Source: Bryum argenteum
Lineage: Eukaryota > Streptophyta > Bryopsida > Bryales > Bryaceae
Length of the DNA stretch: 64,000 bases
Assembly: GCA_037043015.1 (NCBI GenBank)
Contig: CM073321.1
Location: 43,048,420-43,112,419 of the forward strand
Reading direction: 5' to 3'
Position numbers and translations under genes: made by a program. Below, piece by piece: positions 31,033-45,027 of the stretch. Numbering within the stretch: position 1 is the stretch's first letter; each line of letters begins with the position of its first letter. The notes beneath the pieces were generated by a model that was not told the DNA's origin, did not search any database, and saw nothing but the letters and a program-made list of their open reading frames with translations.

Positions 31033-33139
31033 AGCAGCATCTCTTTCAGCTACTAGGCGGTTACGAGTCCCCTACCCAATATGACGATCATCCATACGAG
31101 GGGCCATGCCTATGAAAAATGGCCTTTATTGATTTTAGAGATATTAATAACAATTTAACTAACACTACTACTATGAACAAGCAAAATTTGTTGTGAGCTC
31201 GGGACGGCCCGAAGCGCTGCAGTGCGAACTACTTTGCCTAAATTCCTAAAACCGTTGGTCCAATAAGGTCCTGCAACAAAACACCCACCCACTTCTTTCA
31301 ACTTGCAACATCTCTCAATTATCCTCTTCGTCCTTCTACGCAATACGGCGCACTCCACAACAATCACAGCTACCTCCGCGTGACAAGCCTACCATACACA
31401 ATTTTGTTTCCTAGTTTCAAAGGAAGGGACGATTCAGCACTTAGCGATTACTACCACAAACACTTTCGCATTTGTGACTTCACCTCTAACTTGAGTTCGT
31501 ATTCAAATCTTGCAAGTCTAAATTCTTGGGTTTCAGAATTGTGTGTGCATTCAGAAACGACAAAGTATAAACGGATATTGGAGATTGTCGCTCATTGCGC
31601 AAAACAAAATTGCTCTTGGAATCGTTCAAGCTAAGTTCAGAAACAAATTGCGTTTGCGAGACTGTTGGAGGTTCGGAGTGTTCATGGTACAAATTGGTTA
31701 TCAAAGTGTGATGAAACTCAAGTTGAATACTACTAGATTCTTCTCCATTGCAAAGTTGGTAGAAGAAATCCGTAATCAAGGTCTGAGCACCATCAAGCGA
31801 GATAGATCTCCTACAATCCATAGCGATAATTGTCAAAAACTAACCATAAAAGTGCGATGAAGGTGTGTCGATGTAGACGAGGGAGACAATACAAGTTGCA
31901 TTGTGAACTTAGAAGAAGAGCAAGCCTGTCGTGACATGCAGAGATGATGCCACCCAGACGATCCCTGTAGTCTTGTGATTTTTTTTTTATTTTGGACAAT
32001 TTGTTGTAAATAGTGTAAACAGAGTCAATTTGGCAATTGGTTCACACAATAGGGTAATAATATAGACAAATTGATAGATTAAAATGGATTTGCAAAGTTG
32101 TCAAGGAATTAGAATGCATAAGAGACAATATGACTTGGTCACTAGGATTTGAAGAGTTGTCTTCAAGAGTAGAATATAGTTGAACAATTTTGACTTTGAA
32201 TGGGGGGGGAAAGGTTTTTTTTTATATATATAATTTTGTCAATCTTGTGATACGGATGTTATGATAAGACAATTTGTCCGTGATTGGTTTGTAAGTTTAG
32301 AATTGTGTATTTACTAACCAAGTGATTGGATTATTGTGGCAACTTGATTGAGTGTGAGAGGTTGGAAAAACTTGTATGTTATTGTGTAGCAGTGATTAGA
32401 CGAGCCATTTGTTCAAATTGTTTGCAAATATTGGAGAATCTTTCCATGTGCTTATGCAATAAGCTTGACAACAATTTGATAATCCTTAAAGTAGGCAAGT
32501 CATTAGAATTGATAAGAGTTTGATAGAATAGACAATTTAGTATCACATACCATTCCAAATTACACTTAATTCGCATTATGTATGATATTAGCTACAACTT
32601 GACACCTTTTGAGTGTTCCGTGAGCGGAATTCCTGGGATTTGAGAATTTTGGAAACATGAAAAAACTATACTACAATCCCGATTCGAAGTTCGACAAGAA
32701 CGGATACGTCTAGGAACTCCCAGTTTCACAGGAAGGTCTAAATTTCCATGGCCGTTATCCACATGAGGACAAGGACTTGGAATATTTTGCCCATGCAATT
32801 CGTTAGAGGAGAGAAAGCTCTTTTCCTTATAACAAGACTCATACAAGAAACATACTGGGTTCCTTTCCTAAATTCGAGCACCCCAAAGATCTTGATTCCG
32901 GCAACTTCAATAATTTCTCAAAAATTAAAAAATCTCTCCTTACCAATTTCAATCGTAAATCTAGATCGCCTAACTACTTACGAACCATTCTAAACAAAAT
33001 ATCTCAAAAACAAGCACGTAATCATATTCCTAGATAGTTTCTAAATGCAAGAGGCCAACCTCTGACAGTCGAAAACACATTTGGGAGTTCGACTTTAAGA
33101 ACTAGAAGTCATTACTTAATTCAAATAGTAGATTTGAAT
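31033..33139. other. AT-rich region, no assignable gene
   Basis: Minus-strand ORFs at 31367-31155 and 31836-31486 may be N-terminal exons of the transposase-like gene, since they lie just upstream on the same strand. No motif supports it. The remainder to 33139 is AT-rich with short ORFs only. Confidence 0.3.
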
Positions 33140-33220
33140 CAGGGATGTCAAAATAGACGTCTGTTAAGTTTTTTTAGACGGACATCCGGACGTCCGTCCA
33201 TGACCGTCCGGGGGAGTAAA
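33140..33220. mobile_element. Possible hAT-type element end (CAGGGATGTCAAAA)
   Basis: CAGGGATGTCAAAATAGACG at 33140 resembles the common plant hAT terminal sequence CAGGGxTGTCAAA. It is followed by a dyad-rich stretch with CGGACGTCCGTCC. No inverted partner was found in the next 2 kb, so it may be a solo or decayed end. Confidence 0.35.
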
Positions 33221-34986
33221 TTGGAATTACTACGACAATATAAAAATTCCTAACAGTTAGATCGTATTCGAGATCTCATCTTAACCGTTCAAAGTGCCGT
33301 AGTGAGTTTTTGTAGTTATCATTAGATTGGATTGAGCGGCCCACAACCGTCCGATTGGTCACGGCCGACCGACCGATCGACGGCGACGGAATGTTCGCTG
33401 CCAACATTTCTAAACTCTGCTACTCCTACGAGGTCTGAGAATACCAACCCTCTAATTAAAGGAGGTACTACCTTGTCAAACAGAGTTGACTTGTTTCTTC
33501 GCAAGGTCCATATTCAGGTGCCATCAATAGGTACCAACTCAGCTTTCACGGTGCTGCCAATCAAAATAAGTCACTAAGTCATTCTATCACCACGTACATT
33601 TGTACTTACTACGGTTGTATTTCAAATCTCAACATTGGTTTGAACTTGTTTTTTGTAATGGCTATCAGTGTAGAAATGTGATAGTGCGGTCGTTAATTGT
33701 CTTCACATTTGTCGTCACGTAAATTGTCTTTACATTCGTTAATTGTCTTCACATTTGTCTCTCCCCCCCTTCTGAAGAGAGAACGAGTCTATCCAATAAT
33801 CGTTTAGGTTTAGGTGTTGATGTTGTCGATTGTTCGTTTGAAAATACGGTGGTCAGAAAGTGGTTGAATCTCATATTGAACCTCAATGATATCCTTTGTA
33901 TTTGCAAGGAACGCAAACTCATGTTGAAGGACCAAACATGTAATGGGATAACTAATAAACACTCTAGCGTAATACCGGCCTCCGTTGGTTTTAAAGTAGT
34001 ATTTGTCCGATCGTACTGCAATGAGTTTCTTTGTGAGCTATTGCTCGTAGCATATGTCATCGTGTAGAGTTCCATGGCTTTATCTTCGACTAAATCGATC
34101 TGCAGGTACTTGTTCTAGAATCTTAAACCTCTAGACTCGATTTTTTTCGAAAAGACTCGTGTGATATCATCAACTGTAAGGGGCCAAAGAATAGATTGTG
34201 GAACTTGAGAGTCAAGGAAAGTAGTCAGGACTTGTTCCTTGAACGATCGGTCAAACTCTATAGATTCAAAGTTTAATTTCTTCCCACAATATCATCATTG
34301 ATGATAGACGTAAGAAGCATTTTCTTAATGAACCTGAGAATGTTACACTATCGATTTCGTGGTTGCAACATGATGTTGCCGAGAGATATCTGATTGATCA
34401 CCTTCTTCCGTAAATCCAACAACTACATCAAAGTCGCGATCAAAGCTTGTTGTTCCTCCAAAGGCATGATAACATCGGACATTGAACTCGATTCGATTGA
34501 TAATGTTGGAAATCTTGCGTCATATCTTGTAATCAATATATTTATTACCTTGAGTCAAGGTAAAGTAGTGTTTGTATATCAATGTTTGTTTAGTATCTTT
34601 GTTGGTAAATTCTAAAATAAATTGCGTAGTCAGGTGTAGTGTACTTTCTCGGATATAAACAAGGCTTTTGATTAGCGTAGTGTTGCTTCTGTTGGTTCTA
34701 TTATGGACTACGGCTAATACGCAATTTTGTAAAGTAGAGTGGTCGGATCATGTATTTGACTGTAGAATAGAGTGGTCAGATCATGTATTCGGCTACTACG
34801 GCACACCCAACAATGGACTTTTCTACGAAACCAATTGTTGAAGGTGTCGTAGATAGTTCTCCGGGTGTTAAGAGACCAAGACCGGTGAGTTCACCTTCGC
34901 CCTTGAAATGGCGTACTCCGTGTGACACGCCAAGAACTCGACAATTGAAAACTAGAATGAAGTTTTTAATTAATGACAGAACAAGT

Positions 34987-34987
<1 letters not shown>

Positions 34988-35023
<36 letters not shown>
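34988..35023 (+). repeat. Poly-A tract of 36 bases
   Basis: An uninterrupted A36 run ends a stretch with an open frame of about 68 codons (34783-34987). The tract could be a retroposon tail. No SINE-like promoter boxes or target duplications were recognised. From 33220 to 34780 and from 35024 to 35500 no gene is seen. Confidence 0.8.
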
Positions 35024-35024
<1 letters not shown>

Positions 35025-35501
35025 CACCTACTTGATTTCTACGCAAACCAACTCGCAGCGTTAAACCTTAGCATTACAAGGTTAAGTACATAGACGAATA
35101 CAACACCCATGGTTAACCCCTTATATTGGAAAGATCCATATCATGATCAATTTAACTTCAGTCATGCTCCCAGACACCAAGTATAGGTCGTATGAAGTTG
35201 AAGGGCCCCAATTCAAATTTACTCTTAAAATTGAATTTTTTACTTCACAAATCACTTAAAACCTATTTTGTAACTTGGGGAAGAAAACTTTGTTTTACTT
35301 ATAACATTATAAATCTAAGATTTGGAATACACATACAATGCACAAAATTTGTAGTTATGTACTTCAAAATTTGTTGAAATTTTAAAGTTTCCACCTTGAG
35401 GGCAATTCTGAGGCTTTTTTGCAGTTTTAAGGCCTCACTACATTAGGGGTTAGCAATTGTAAGATGCAATAGTTCAGTCATCCACGATTCAAACTCCGAC
35501 T

Positions 35502-38248
35502 CTATCTTCGACTACCTCTTTCTCTATCCCAATCACGGTCACTGCCTCTAATCCTCTCCCTGTCCTTACGCCCACCCTTACTGTCGCGCTCACGGTTCCG
35601 ATCCCTAGTTCCATGCTGATTGTAGACGTTATCTCTATCACGATCTCCAATCCTATCTTTCTCCCGGTCCTTAGTATCTCTATCACAATCTAGATAACAG
35701 ACTCGGTCATGGCTGCGGCTTCTGCGCCTATGTTTCTCTTTGCTTCGGCTGCCAGAAGATTAATGAGATAGCTGTCAGCTGCATAATCATATTTTCAAAA
35801 AACTGCAAACAACCTCAAGGTAATCATACATATCTGATCTCAACCGAGGGACAAAAGAAAAGTGACATGGCATCTCGGAGACAATTGACATAACAATCTT
35901 TGACGATAAATTTAGAGATACATGATATATAGGGCAGATGGCGCTAAACGAATAGAGCATTGTAATGTACCCCCAACTCATGAAGATATAAAAGTTGCAA
36001 TCAGCTATGCATAGCAGCACTATGGTAACAAGTTTCAAAACGATACATTCACAATCAGGCGTTGTGCTTATCATTGAAATAAAAAAACCTCGGACAATCG
36101 AAATTGCCAAACTGTACCTGCGCTCACGTCTACAACGTTCGCTCTCCTCGGGACGAGATTCATTCTGGACATGAACATGTATCTGCGTATAAACATGTAT
36201 TAACATCTGTCTGCAGTGCATTACAGGCCATTCATATAATCATTAGCAACGGAATAGCAAGCCCAACATATGAGCGCTCGAACTACCTTCCATGAACAAC
36301 CAAAGGACAAAACCGGATGATGCAAGAACTACAAGCATTAAATCTCTTATCTCCACTCCGCTAGCATTTAGCACCTTCTCAAAGTCATTGCGATCCACCA
36401 TGGTGAAATCTCCCATTCTAGACTTGCCATTTTTCTCCAGAAGCTTTTCTACTGTTTCCCGGTTTCGCTTACTGGATTCTCTTTCTTCCTCCTTCTTCTT
36501 GCGAAGGTCCGCAGCAGTTTGTCTGATCCTAAAATAACCCTGCAATCCAGAAGATTATTCACGTCCTCGTACATTTCACTTCACTCGACGAACAATTCAT
36601 ACACAACTAGTAGAACACACGATAGTCTATACGTTGTGATGATCTATCGTGTGTTCTACTAGTCACGTTTAGACATCCTAAGAACTGACTTTCACCAACA
36701 TCAAATACAATGCCTTAGGCAGAACATTGAAATAAAACATGAATAAACGCCATCCAATGCTAACAGACCAGATGTTGTTTCCCTTCCAAATGACTAGCAA
36801 GGCGCTTTTCAGTATCTGTGGAAGCTTGCATAGCCCCACACACTTCACATACTTGCATGCGCTTCTCCTTCTCGAGTATGCTACCAAATTCAGGCATTAC
36901 AGTCCGCACAAGTTGACCTTTCTCCTTCTGAAGTGCATCCACCTGATAAACCCCATCTTTTTCAGCTCTGGTATGTGAGGTCGCGATAAGTAGGTAGTGG
37001 TCAAAGCACTCACTCATGAATAGAAGGATTGAAAGCTTGCTGACACAATACAAGACTAATTTCCTCGAACTAATGAAACCAACGAACTCCAAACCTTGCT
37101 CATGGTAGCTTGAGCTTGATCCACCATACCATCCTCACCCTCTTCTTCAGCCTGCTTTAGCAAGTATTGCACTTCCATTGCGATAGCCGAAATGCGGATG
37201 CTGTTTGAACGTACATGATCTGTTGGAGGCATCTCTTTGTCAAGCCGTTCATGGCACCTCCTTATCTTCCTGTCACATGCATAATCGACTTCATGATGTA
37301 AACGAACCTTCATACGTGGAGCAATGTTCAAGATCTCGAGGCCCATTCAAATAGAAAGTCATGAAGAGCACAAGTATACCCTGCTTAGAGACCAGGTCAT
37401 GCGTAGTACGTATTTGCATACAATTCAATATACAACTTACAAGAGTCGCCTGATCTAACAGCATGCTTCACTATCGAAAATCATGATGATTCTTACCTCT
37501 CCAAGTCAGAAATCAAACGCTCTAAGTAGCCCAAAAACTCAGCCTCATACTGCACAACTTTATTAGACATTTGAAACTCTGCTCGAAGAGCCTCGTCGTG
37601 TAATTTTCCACATGCCCCTAAGTCACTCTTCGTATTCGGAAACAAGTCGTGAGGACAGAATGCCACCAGATGATAATGGCAAACCTATACAGCAGAAAGA
37701 CCAGTTAAGAACCGTACGAGCGGTGTTAGATAGAGCACCATTAAATGACTGCAATATACTTCAGTACGGCGACAGAGGAACACGAACGAAAATAATAGAA
37801 AAGGACTCTTAAGATTCACCTTATTATTTCGACCTACGTCCTCTGCGTGTTGGAAAGACAGCACTTATACAGTCATAATGCGGACGCGCGGAATGCGTTG
37901 CCATAAAAACATGAGATAGATGATCTTCATGAACTACGCATACGAAATTTGTATACAATAGAGAGGGACTAGCAATTCATCAGCGGGAAAAAATATCCTG
38001 ATGATGATGGGAATGGACATTCCTTCACAAATTACTTAAGTATCAATTCATGTCGCGAGACAATGCAGCCCTATGCCAAAGCCCAGTCGTAAAAACCAAC
38101 CACCAAAAACTACGAGAATGTAGACAAACGGCAGTAGTGTTAACAGAACCTGAGGATCGTCAAACTGTAGCCGTTTCTTCTTCTGTTGATCCAATGGAAG
38201 GTCTCGGTCTATCCCCATGAGCTCATCCAGCAGCGATTTAGGATCCAT
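35502..38248 (-). CDS. LUC7-like: LUC7-like U1 snRNP-associated protein, 7 exons, 370 aa
   Basis: Exons: 38248-38150, 37684-37497, 37269-37095, 36942-36769, 36539-36375, 36182-36118 and 35748-35502. All have GT..AG borders and the phases sum to 371 codons including TAG. The protein starts MDPKSLLDELMGIDRDLPLD. The first zinc finger is at C35, C43, C58, H62 (VCHYHLVAFCPHDLF ... GACGKLH). A long helical coiled-coil region covers about residues 65-185. The second finger, C2H2, is at C186, C189, H205, H211 (VCEVCGA ... SHLEGKQH). A C-terminal RS/RD-rich tail contains RSKEKHRRRSRSHD. LUC7 proteins act in the nucleus with U1 snRNP and help 5' splice-site choice. The FCPHDLF-NTKSDLG form is nearer to the LUC7RL/LUC7L3 branch. 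No defect is seen, in contrast to nearly all its neighbours. Confidence 0.94.
36606..36663. repeat. Perfect 20-bp inverted repeat in LUC7-like intron 4
   Basis: ACTAGTAGAACACACGATAG at 36606-36625 pairs perfectly with 36644-36663 across an 18-nt loop. It lies inside the intron between exons 4 and 5 (36540-36768), so the pre-mRNA can form a strong hairpin. Confidence 0.95.
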
Positions 38249-41200
38249 ACCCTCCTCTACCTTCCTCGATCAATCTTTTGGCAGCGACCCGATCCCTCTC
38301 GGCTATAATCACAATCGAGAGACACTCATCCGCCTCAATCTACAAAACTGAAACGCAACCAAGTGCTGAATCACCAAGCCATGAAAACCCAAGCAGTGAC
38401 ATGTATTACAATTTCCTTCGAAATTCAACGAGAACAGAAACGCGCAGTCGCCTGTACGAGCGTCAAGAACAGAAGATTTGAGTCCTAACATAATCGTGTC
38501 CACCTCGCGCTTGACACCTGAAGGCGCAAGGGATTTGGAGAAAAACTCATATGTATTGTAGGATATGAGTTCCTCAACTCTTGCAAGAATTTTCTTTAGA
38601 AACAGTATGAAGACCAATATGGTAAAGTTTAGATCGATACTATTGAATTTCTTACAACTGTAACTTTTCATTTGTATTGAATTGAAGACGATAAAAAATT
38701 TAAAATGAATAGAAATTGCACTTTTTGGTATTAGCAATTTTAATTTGATACGATTGGCTAAAACTATACTCTTGGAGTATGTCATATCATAAAATAGTAG
38801 GAAGCCACCGATAAACATATAAAAATACTACTAGTTTTCTCTTATAGTAGATTTTTTGACACTAAGCAAACATTACCAAGTTTGTAATTAAAGGCTTGGT
38901 CTGCACAATCTATGATTTCAAATAAGGTTCTACAATGGAATGTGAATCTCAACTCACCAAACATCTTGAAAGTAAAAAAGAATTCCAAAAAATATTTTTT
39001 CAACTACCTATAATTCTTGAAAATTCTGAATAGGCCGCAAAATGGTCAAAGGGGCAACTCAGAGTCACGATAAGTTGAACAAATCTAAAAAAAAGGCAAA
39101 AACAGATACGGTGTACGAATAAGAGGCCACACACTGTTATCTTTAGTCATGGGCAAGCCACTTATGTTTTGGAGCAGATATTTTGGCGCTTGGAACAAGC
39201 TAACTAAGATTTAATGTAAGCCACTTAGCAAAATGGGAGACCGTTTGATTAGCTTGATTTTTTGAAGATGCTTTACATAGGAACTCAAGCCATACATAGA
39301 GCCGAAGAAGGGCAGAAATTCTTTTAATTTTATTGGTTCCATTTCTTGTACTTGAAGAAATGAACTAATCTCATCGAGAGGATTTTTGGCCTCTTGCGCT
39401 CTATTAATGGCTTGAGTCTACATGTAAAGCGCTCTTCAGAAGAAAATATATCTGTTCGGACATATCTCTATCATCCAACAACCGCCTCCGGCAAATGGAT
39501 GTTTTACCAAGTTAAAGAGGCTTCTTGATAAAGAACACTTCCATTGTTTCGAATGTGATGAGATTGGCATTTATGTTTTGCTAAGTTTTGCAGGTGCCTT
39601 TGAAGCTATCTCATTCTTTCTCTTGTGCTTCTCTAATGCTTAAGACTATGCTTGCATTGGTTGGAAAAAACACTCCGTATTAACTTATCTCTAGTAACCC
39701 AAGAGTGGATGTTTAAGTTGTGTTTCTAATGGCATTAAGATAAATATTTATAATTGTCACTTATCCTTGAATTTCTACTAATCAAGTAGGCTCTAGTATC
39801 CACCAAAAGAAATTCAAGTAAAAGTGATAGTAATAATAATTCATAATCATGTCATTAGAAGCATAAATTCAACATCTATCATTAGGGACAAGACGCCATG
39901 AACCCCTTTTTTTTTTCTTTTCTTTTTTTTTTTTTTCTCCGCTTCTAATTGTGGTTGCAATAAAGTTGTTGTATATTGCAATAGATCAGTAAGAGGTGGA
40001 GCTAATTATGACAATTGTTTACTTTTGTGATTATTGATTTCTCTAGCAAAAAACACGAGAAATTGGTTGTAGATAGAATGTATTCTAGAGTGTTATAAAG
40101 TTAAGATCCATGATTTAATGTATACAAGTTTGTCAAAGGTCATTGAATAGGAATCCATGTTTTAGGTTTGTAGGTGTACGCCAACAATTGAATAAAAACG
40201 GTTGTTGAGCTTTAGATAGATAAAATTTTAAAATACCTCTCTGCAAATTAAGTAGAATGCCCATCATGTGCGAGCTTTGGGACTTAAAAACGATTCTTGG
40301 TGTTTAGTTCTTGTTGTTTGGAAGAATGTACAACAAAGACAAACTAACTAGTTGAGCGCTTTAGACTATCGTATTGTAGTTGATACCAAACAATTATCGT
40401 TGGTTGCATTCTTGTTGTCCGTTGGTTATTTATTTTTAGAACCTGCAGCACAACAAAAAAAGATTTTTATTTTATTTTTTGTTTCTAAAATTTTGGTGGG
40501 ACAAATACTACATCCAATTTACATAGCCTCTTTTGGATTTAGTGATCATTCACACTAAGCCTTCAAACACAAAAAGAGGGCAAGGTTTTCTTAGGGTTGG
40601 GAAAACTTTGTATTTTAGAAAAAAAATAGTGTTTTTGTTAGATTATCAGTATTAGTGTCTTTTCTATATTATCATATCAAATATTTTAGCCAATGATATC
40701 ACTTTCCAACTACTAATGATAAAAAGTATATTTCTAATGATTTTCAAAGTCATACTCTCTTCAATTCACTATAAAATTAGCGATTACTATTTCAAGGGTT
40801 TAAATTGTTTTGATATGATTTTAGCATTATAATCTTCATGTTGTCTTTTGAGCAAAACTTCATAAGAATTACAGAATGAATATTTTGTAAAACATCTAAG
40901 TTTTTCTACAAATCCCTTGGACCTTTAGAAATTAGTACAATCGTAAGGTTGGAGTCAAACCAATACAAGTCCTTATACATTAATGTTATGGTATTTAATG
41001 CAATTGTGTAAAATATAGAATACTATAATAATGTAACTGGTACCCATGTGGTGGTGTAATAATGGTATATAATGAATATACAAATTGGAAAACACCTAGT
41101 GCATCTACAACTAATAGCTATTTATGACATTTGATATAAAAGCAAAAGAAAAAAAATGAACCTTCATTTCATAATCATGCCCTTGTATAAATATGGTAAT

Positions 41201-44200
41201 CATTGGCCCTAGTAAGAGTGTCGGATTAAAATAAACCAGGTTTTATGTTTCCAATATTTACCAACATGAAAGCTCTATCATTCTAGCAACAATATGGTGT
41301 TTCTTAAACTATGCTTCCTATCTTACATTGTATTACACATTTGTTCCATAACGTTCAGTACATAAGTTTTCACAAACTAATACCAAGGATATTTAAGAAA
41401 TTTTAATCGATCAGACCGTATAGCACAAAGAAATATATGGAAGCTAAGAATCACTTTCCATGATACATGGAAGTAAAAGAGCTGCAAACTTTTGAATCTC
41501 TTCTTATGTAACAACAATTAATACATTCTTTAACATCCACTATTCTACTGTAGTGGTGGAAGCATGACAATCAATTTGGACCAAGCAGATCTAGTATTTC
41601 ACTTATGAAGATGGAGCTTTGGGAAATTTAATTATAGTATATAAGAAGATCATGGCCGCTTACAAACCCTCAATTGAGTCAGTGGTTTTTTGAGATTCAC
41701 CCATAGAAAGATAGTTCATGCCTTGAAATCACTCAAAACACAACATAGTCATATTTTTCAAGATTTGTACCTCAAATTCGCACAAAACACAACAATGGTC
41801 AATTCTATTTACTACAATGGTCATGTAGCATCCAACCTATGTTAGACTCATACATTTACAAAAGATTATTTAACACCAGAATTCAATTTTGGTGTTGAAT
41901 AGTCCTATTAAAAGGCATGACCACCTTTGCTAAGTCTTCAATTTTGAGCCGCCATTTCTCAAGCTCCAAGAGTGCTATTGAAGTGCTTAAAGCAGTGTTC
42001 AACCTCTCACATCCCGTGGATTAACCATGTGTTGGAGTTGTAAAATTCTTGCTAAAAGAGGGGTAAACTCAACTACTTGACTAGAATATTGGTATTTAAA
42101 GTATAAGCAATACTACAAGCTATACATTCTTTTTCATTTATATAAAATATACTGCAAGTTATACAAATTCATTCTACATATTAGCAAGAATATAAGAGAG
42201 TTCAATATAATTCCTACAGTGGCCACAATATTATGAGGTTGATAAGCCAAGTGCTACAATAATCTCAAAGTTACAAGGTATACGCTACAATAATCATAAA
42301 AATGTCTAGGGTAGCTTCTATCAATAAACTAGACTTTTGCGTAGTCCTACAACATGTTTGGGTTTTATAGAAACCTTCAATTTATTAGTGGTTCATTTGT
42401 AACTAAAGTTCAACTTCTCTACAACCTACAACTTCACTTTAAGGAATGTATCCATCATAATATGTACTACACATTTTGTAGGGAATTTGTGAAGAGATCA
42501 TTTATTTTGATTGAAGAGGAGATGGGAATGATAATTTCCTTTGTTTGGCTTAATTTCCTTTCTACCCAACCTTTGTTAAGTTTATACATTAATTCCTAAA
42601 GTCGAAAAGACTGAGTTAATGGTCATTTGCCAAATTTAGGTACACGTACAATAGTAGGTTCTCGGAAATAAAATTTCATAGAAATGCTCTTAGATTGGAA
42701 GGACAGAAGAGAAGTGAAGGAGATAAAGAGCAAGAAGTGTGGAGCAAGGGGAGCGGAGGAACTCTGAGTCGCTGCCAACTCGGCACTAATGTGGCTAAAT
42801 GTGTTGGCCTACCCGCTCAAACACTCATCATGAAATTTTTAATTTTTTAGAAATTTTGTTCAATTTCCAAAAGTAGCAATGTTATGAAATTGCAATCAAG
42901 TCTATGTTGAAATTCCAAAGTTACCGAATTCTCAAGTTAAGGGAATTTTAAAAGAGATGCATGTAGAATTCACAAAATAATCTTAGTAGTTTGTACTTTG
43001 TAAATATTTTTTTGAGTAATATTTTGAATTGGGCTTTAAATATTTCTAGAAAATAATTGTACCCGATGAAGCCAAAGTCATATTCTAAGACACCTCATCA
43101 TTGTCTACTCATTTAAAGAATCAATTCCATGCAACGTGATGTATGCATTAACTCCTAAGAGCCAATTCAACCATTTTTGGTTTATTCTAAATTTTTGACA
43201 TCTATATCATTGAAACAAACGTAAAATTAAAAGAAATTATTTGAGTTTAATTTTATTTTTACTTTCCAAAATTTTGATGAGATGGGACGGCTGAAGTTTG
43301 TGTAATTGATTTTTGGGGTATTGATGGAGAAGCATTCTCTTGACAATGCAAAGAAGGAGTTGATAATGGGTACTTCAGTACCCAATAACATATTGTTCAT
43401 ATTTTGTTCCAACTAAATAATCAAGTTGGGTATATCCATGAAAATTCTAAGAGCTGATTACTCTTATTTGACCTCCATGCACAATATTTTCTAAAAGAAG
43501 GTTTGAAAATAACAATAAGTGAAACATACATAATGTTGTGTTTATTTAGTTTTGGAAATAGTAAACGTTGTTTAAGTACTTGTATGAGTTTGTCATTTGT
43601 ACGCAAAATTTATTTTTCCTATATTCAAATGTCAATATTTAACACATAGAAGAGTAAAAATTTGTAGGTTATCAAAATCCTTCAAGCTTATCTTTGTTAT
43701 TTTAGGAGGCTAGCCTTGCAAAATTTGTAAAGATCTTGACTTACATCTCTGTAGAATTTAAGTAGTAAATTGGTTATGATATAAACAGGCTAAATAAAAT
43801 AGAAACAAAAATGAAACATAAAATTTAGGGATTGAACACCAATAATCATCTACTAATGTAAATAGTTAGGAACGTTTTGGTGCAAGACTTAAGGAATTCA
43901 TGGATGGAATTTTATATTTGTTCTACAATAATCTTGGAATAAAATACACTAATCACTAAGAAAACTAAATAATAGGAAATAAACAATCCACAAGCACCTA
44001 CAAACAACAAAATATAGTACAATGGAATTGAAGTCATTTATTGCACGACAGTATCAAAACAAGATTGTACTTAGTAAGCCTAAATTTCAAAGGCATGTGA
44101 TACATTTAGATCCAACATTTTTGCTACAGTCACTATAGAACTTACATGCTACTACATAAAATTTAATGAGTAATAATACCAATAAAAGTGAAACAAAATA

Positions 44201-44634
44201 TATGCATTATTCTTGATACGTGGTCCAAAAGTTATCATGTTTAGATGTCATTATAGACATATTTATGCCCAAAATGACATAGAAAGATGTCATATTGGAT
44301 ATCAGAGACACTTCCCTAGCGGAGACAAGTTGATTATAAAGCCTACGAGGGGCAAAAATTCCTCTCATGTAATTTGTCCATTCAAGATATTATAGAAGAT
44401 AATCTAATTATAGAAGATTAATTCTTTTCTCGTTTAGTCTCATTGACTCCTCGTATAAAGCATTCCTAAGTTTCCTATGCTATATTAGACACATAATTTC
44501 AGTCAACAATTAACAACACAATTCCTACTAGTGCATGCAAAAACGCACAGGCAAGCTCGTTTTGTTTTTGGCAAGATCAAACAACTGATCAGTTCAAATA
44601 ACTTCGTGGAGAGGGGTGATTTTTTAGATTCAAA
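38249..44634. other. 6.4 kb AT-rich intergenic DNA, no gene seen
   Basis: The start should hold the LUC7-like promoter; no clear TATA box was singled out. At about 39905-39937 is a poly-T/C tract that could be the tail of a minus-strand retroposon. ORFs are few and all short (below about 170 codons), AT-rich and without motifs. No transposon ends, organelle gene pieces or RNA genes were recognised. Confidence 0.5.
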
Positions 44635-45027
44635 ATGTACAATGACATTGTCAGCGTACTATACTCCGAGGTTGTCCATCTCTTAAATTGTTCCACCATT
44701 TCACAAATACATATAGCCCCAATACTTAATTGGATGAATAGCTATGAAGCGAATAACACCCGGGCAAGATATCCTCGCCGCCACTTGATGCTTCACTTTG
44801 GCAAAATCCAATCGTGTCACCGCTTGGTTGGATGTTCTGACAGTGGATTTCCAATAAGATACGATGTTTGGAACACCCTCATAATAGTACCGTATCGTCT
44901 TGTCTACTTTGTCTTATTTAGTTGTATGACACGAGTTCTTTTTAGAATGACAATTAAATTATTTAATTGCATGTTGTTCACTTGTCCTTCCTCTGTCGAG
45001 TTCGTCCATCCTATAGAGCCAAGTTGA
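44635..45027 (+). other. Unassigned 130-codon open frame
   Basis: This open frame lies in AT-rich sequence, with a mixed, partly hydrophobic translation (YDVWNTLIIVPYRLVYFVLF). No domain is recognised, and there is no neighbouring exon or codon-usage support. It may be chance. From 45028 to 45678 no gene is seen. Confidence 0.15.

Noticed and set aside
34783-35064. A 93-codon ORF ending in a poly-Lys run
   Set aside because: The Lys run is the poly-A tract; the rest has no recognised domain.
38249-44634. Organelle-derived DNA as an explanation for the AT-rich block
   Set aside because: No plastid or mitochondrial gene fragment or rRNA/tRNA piece was recognised in any frame.
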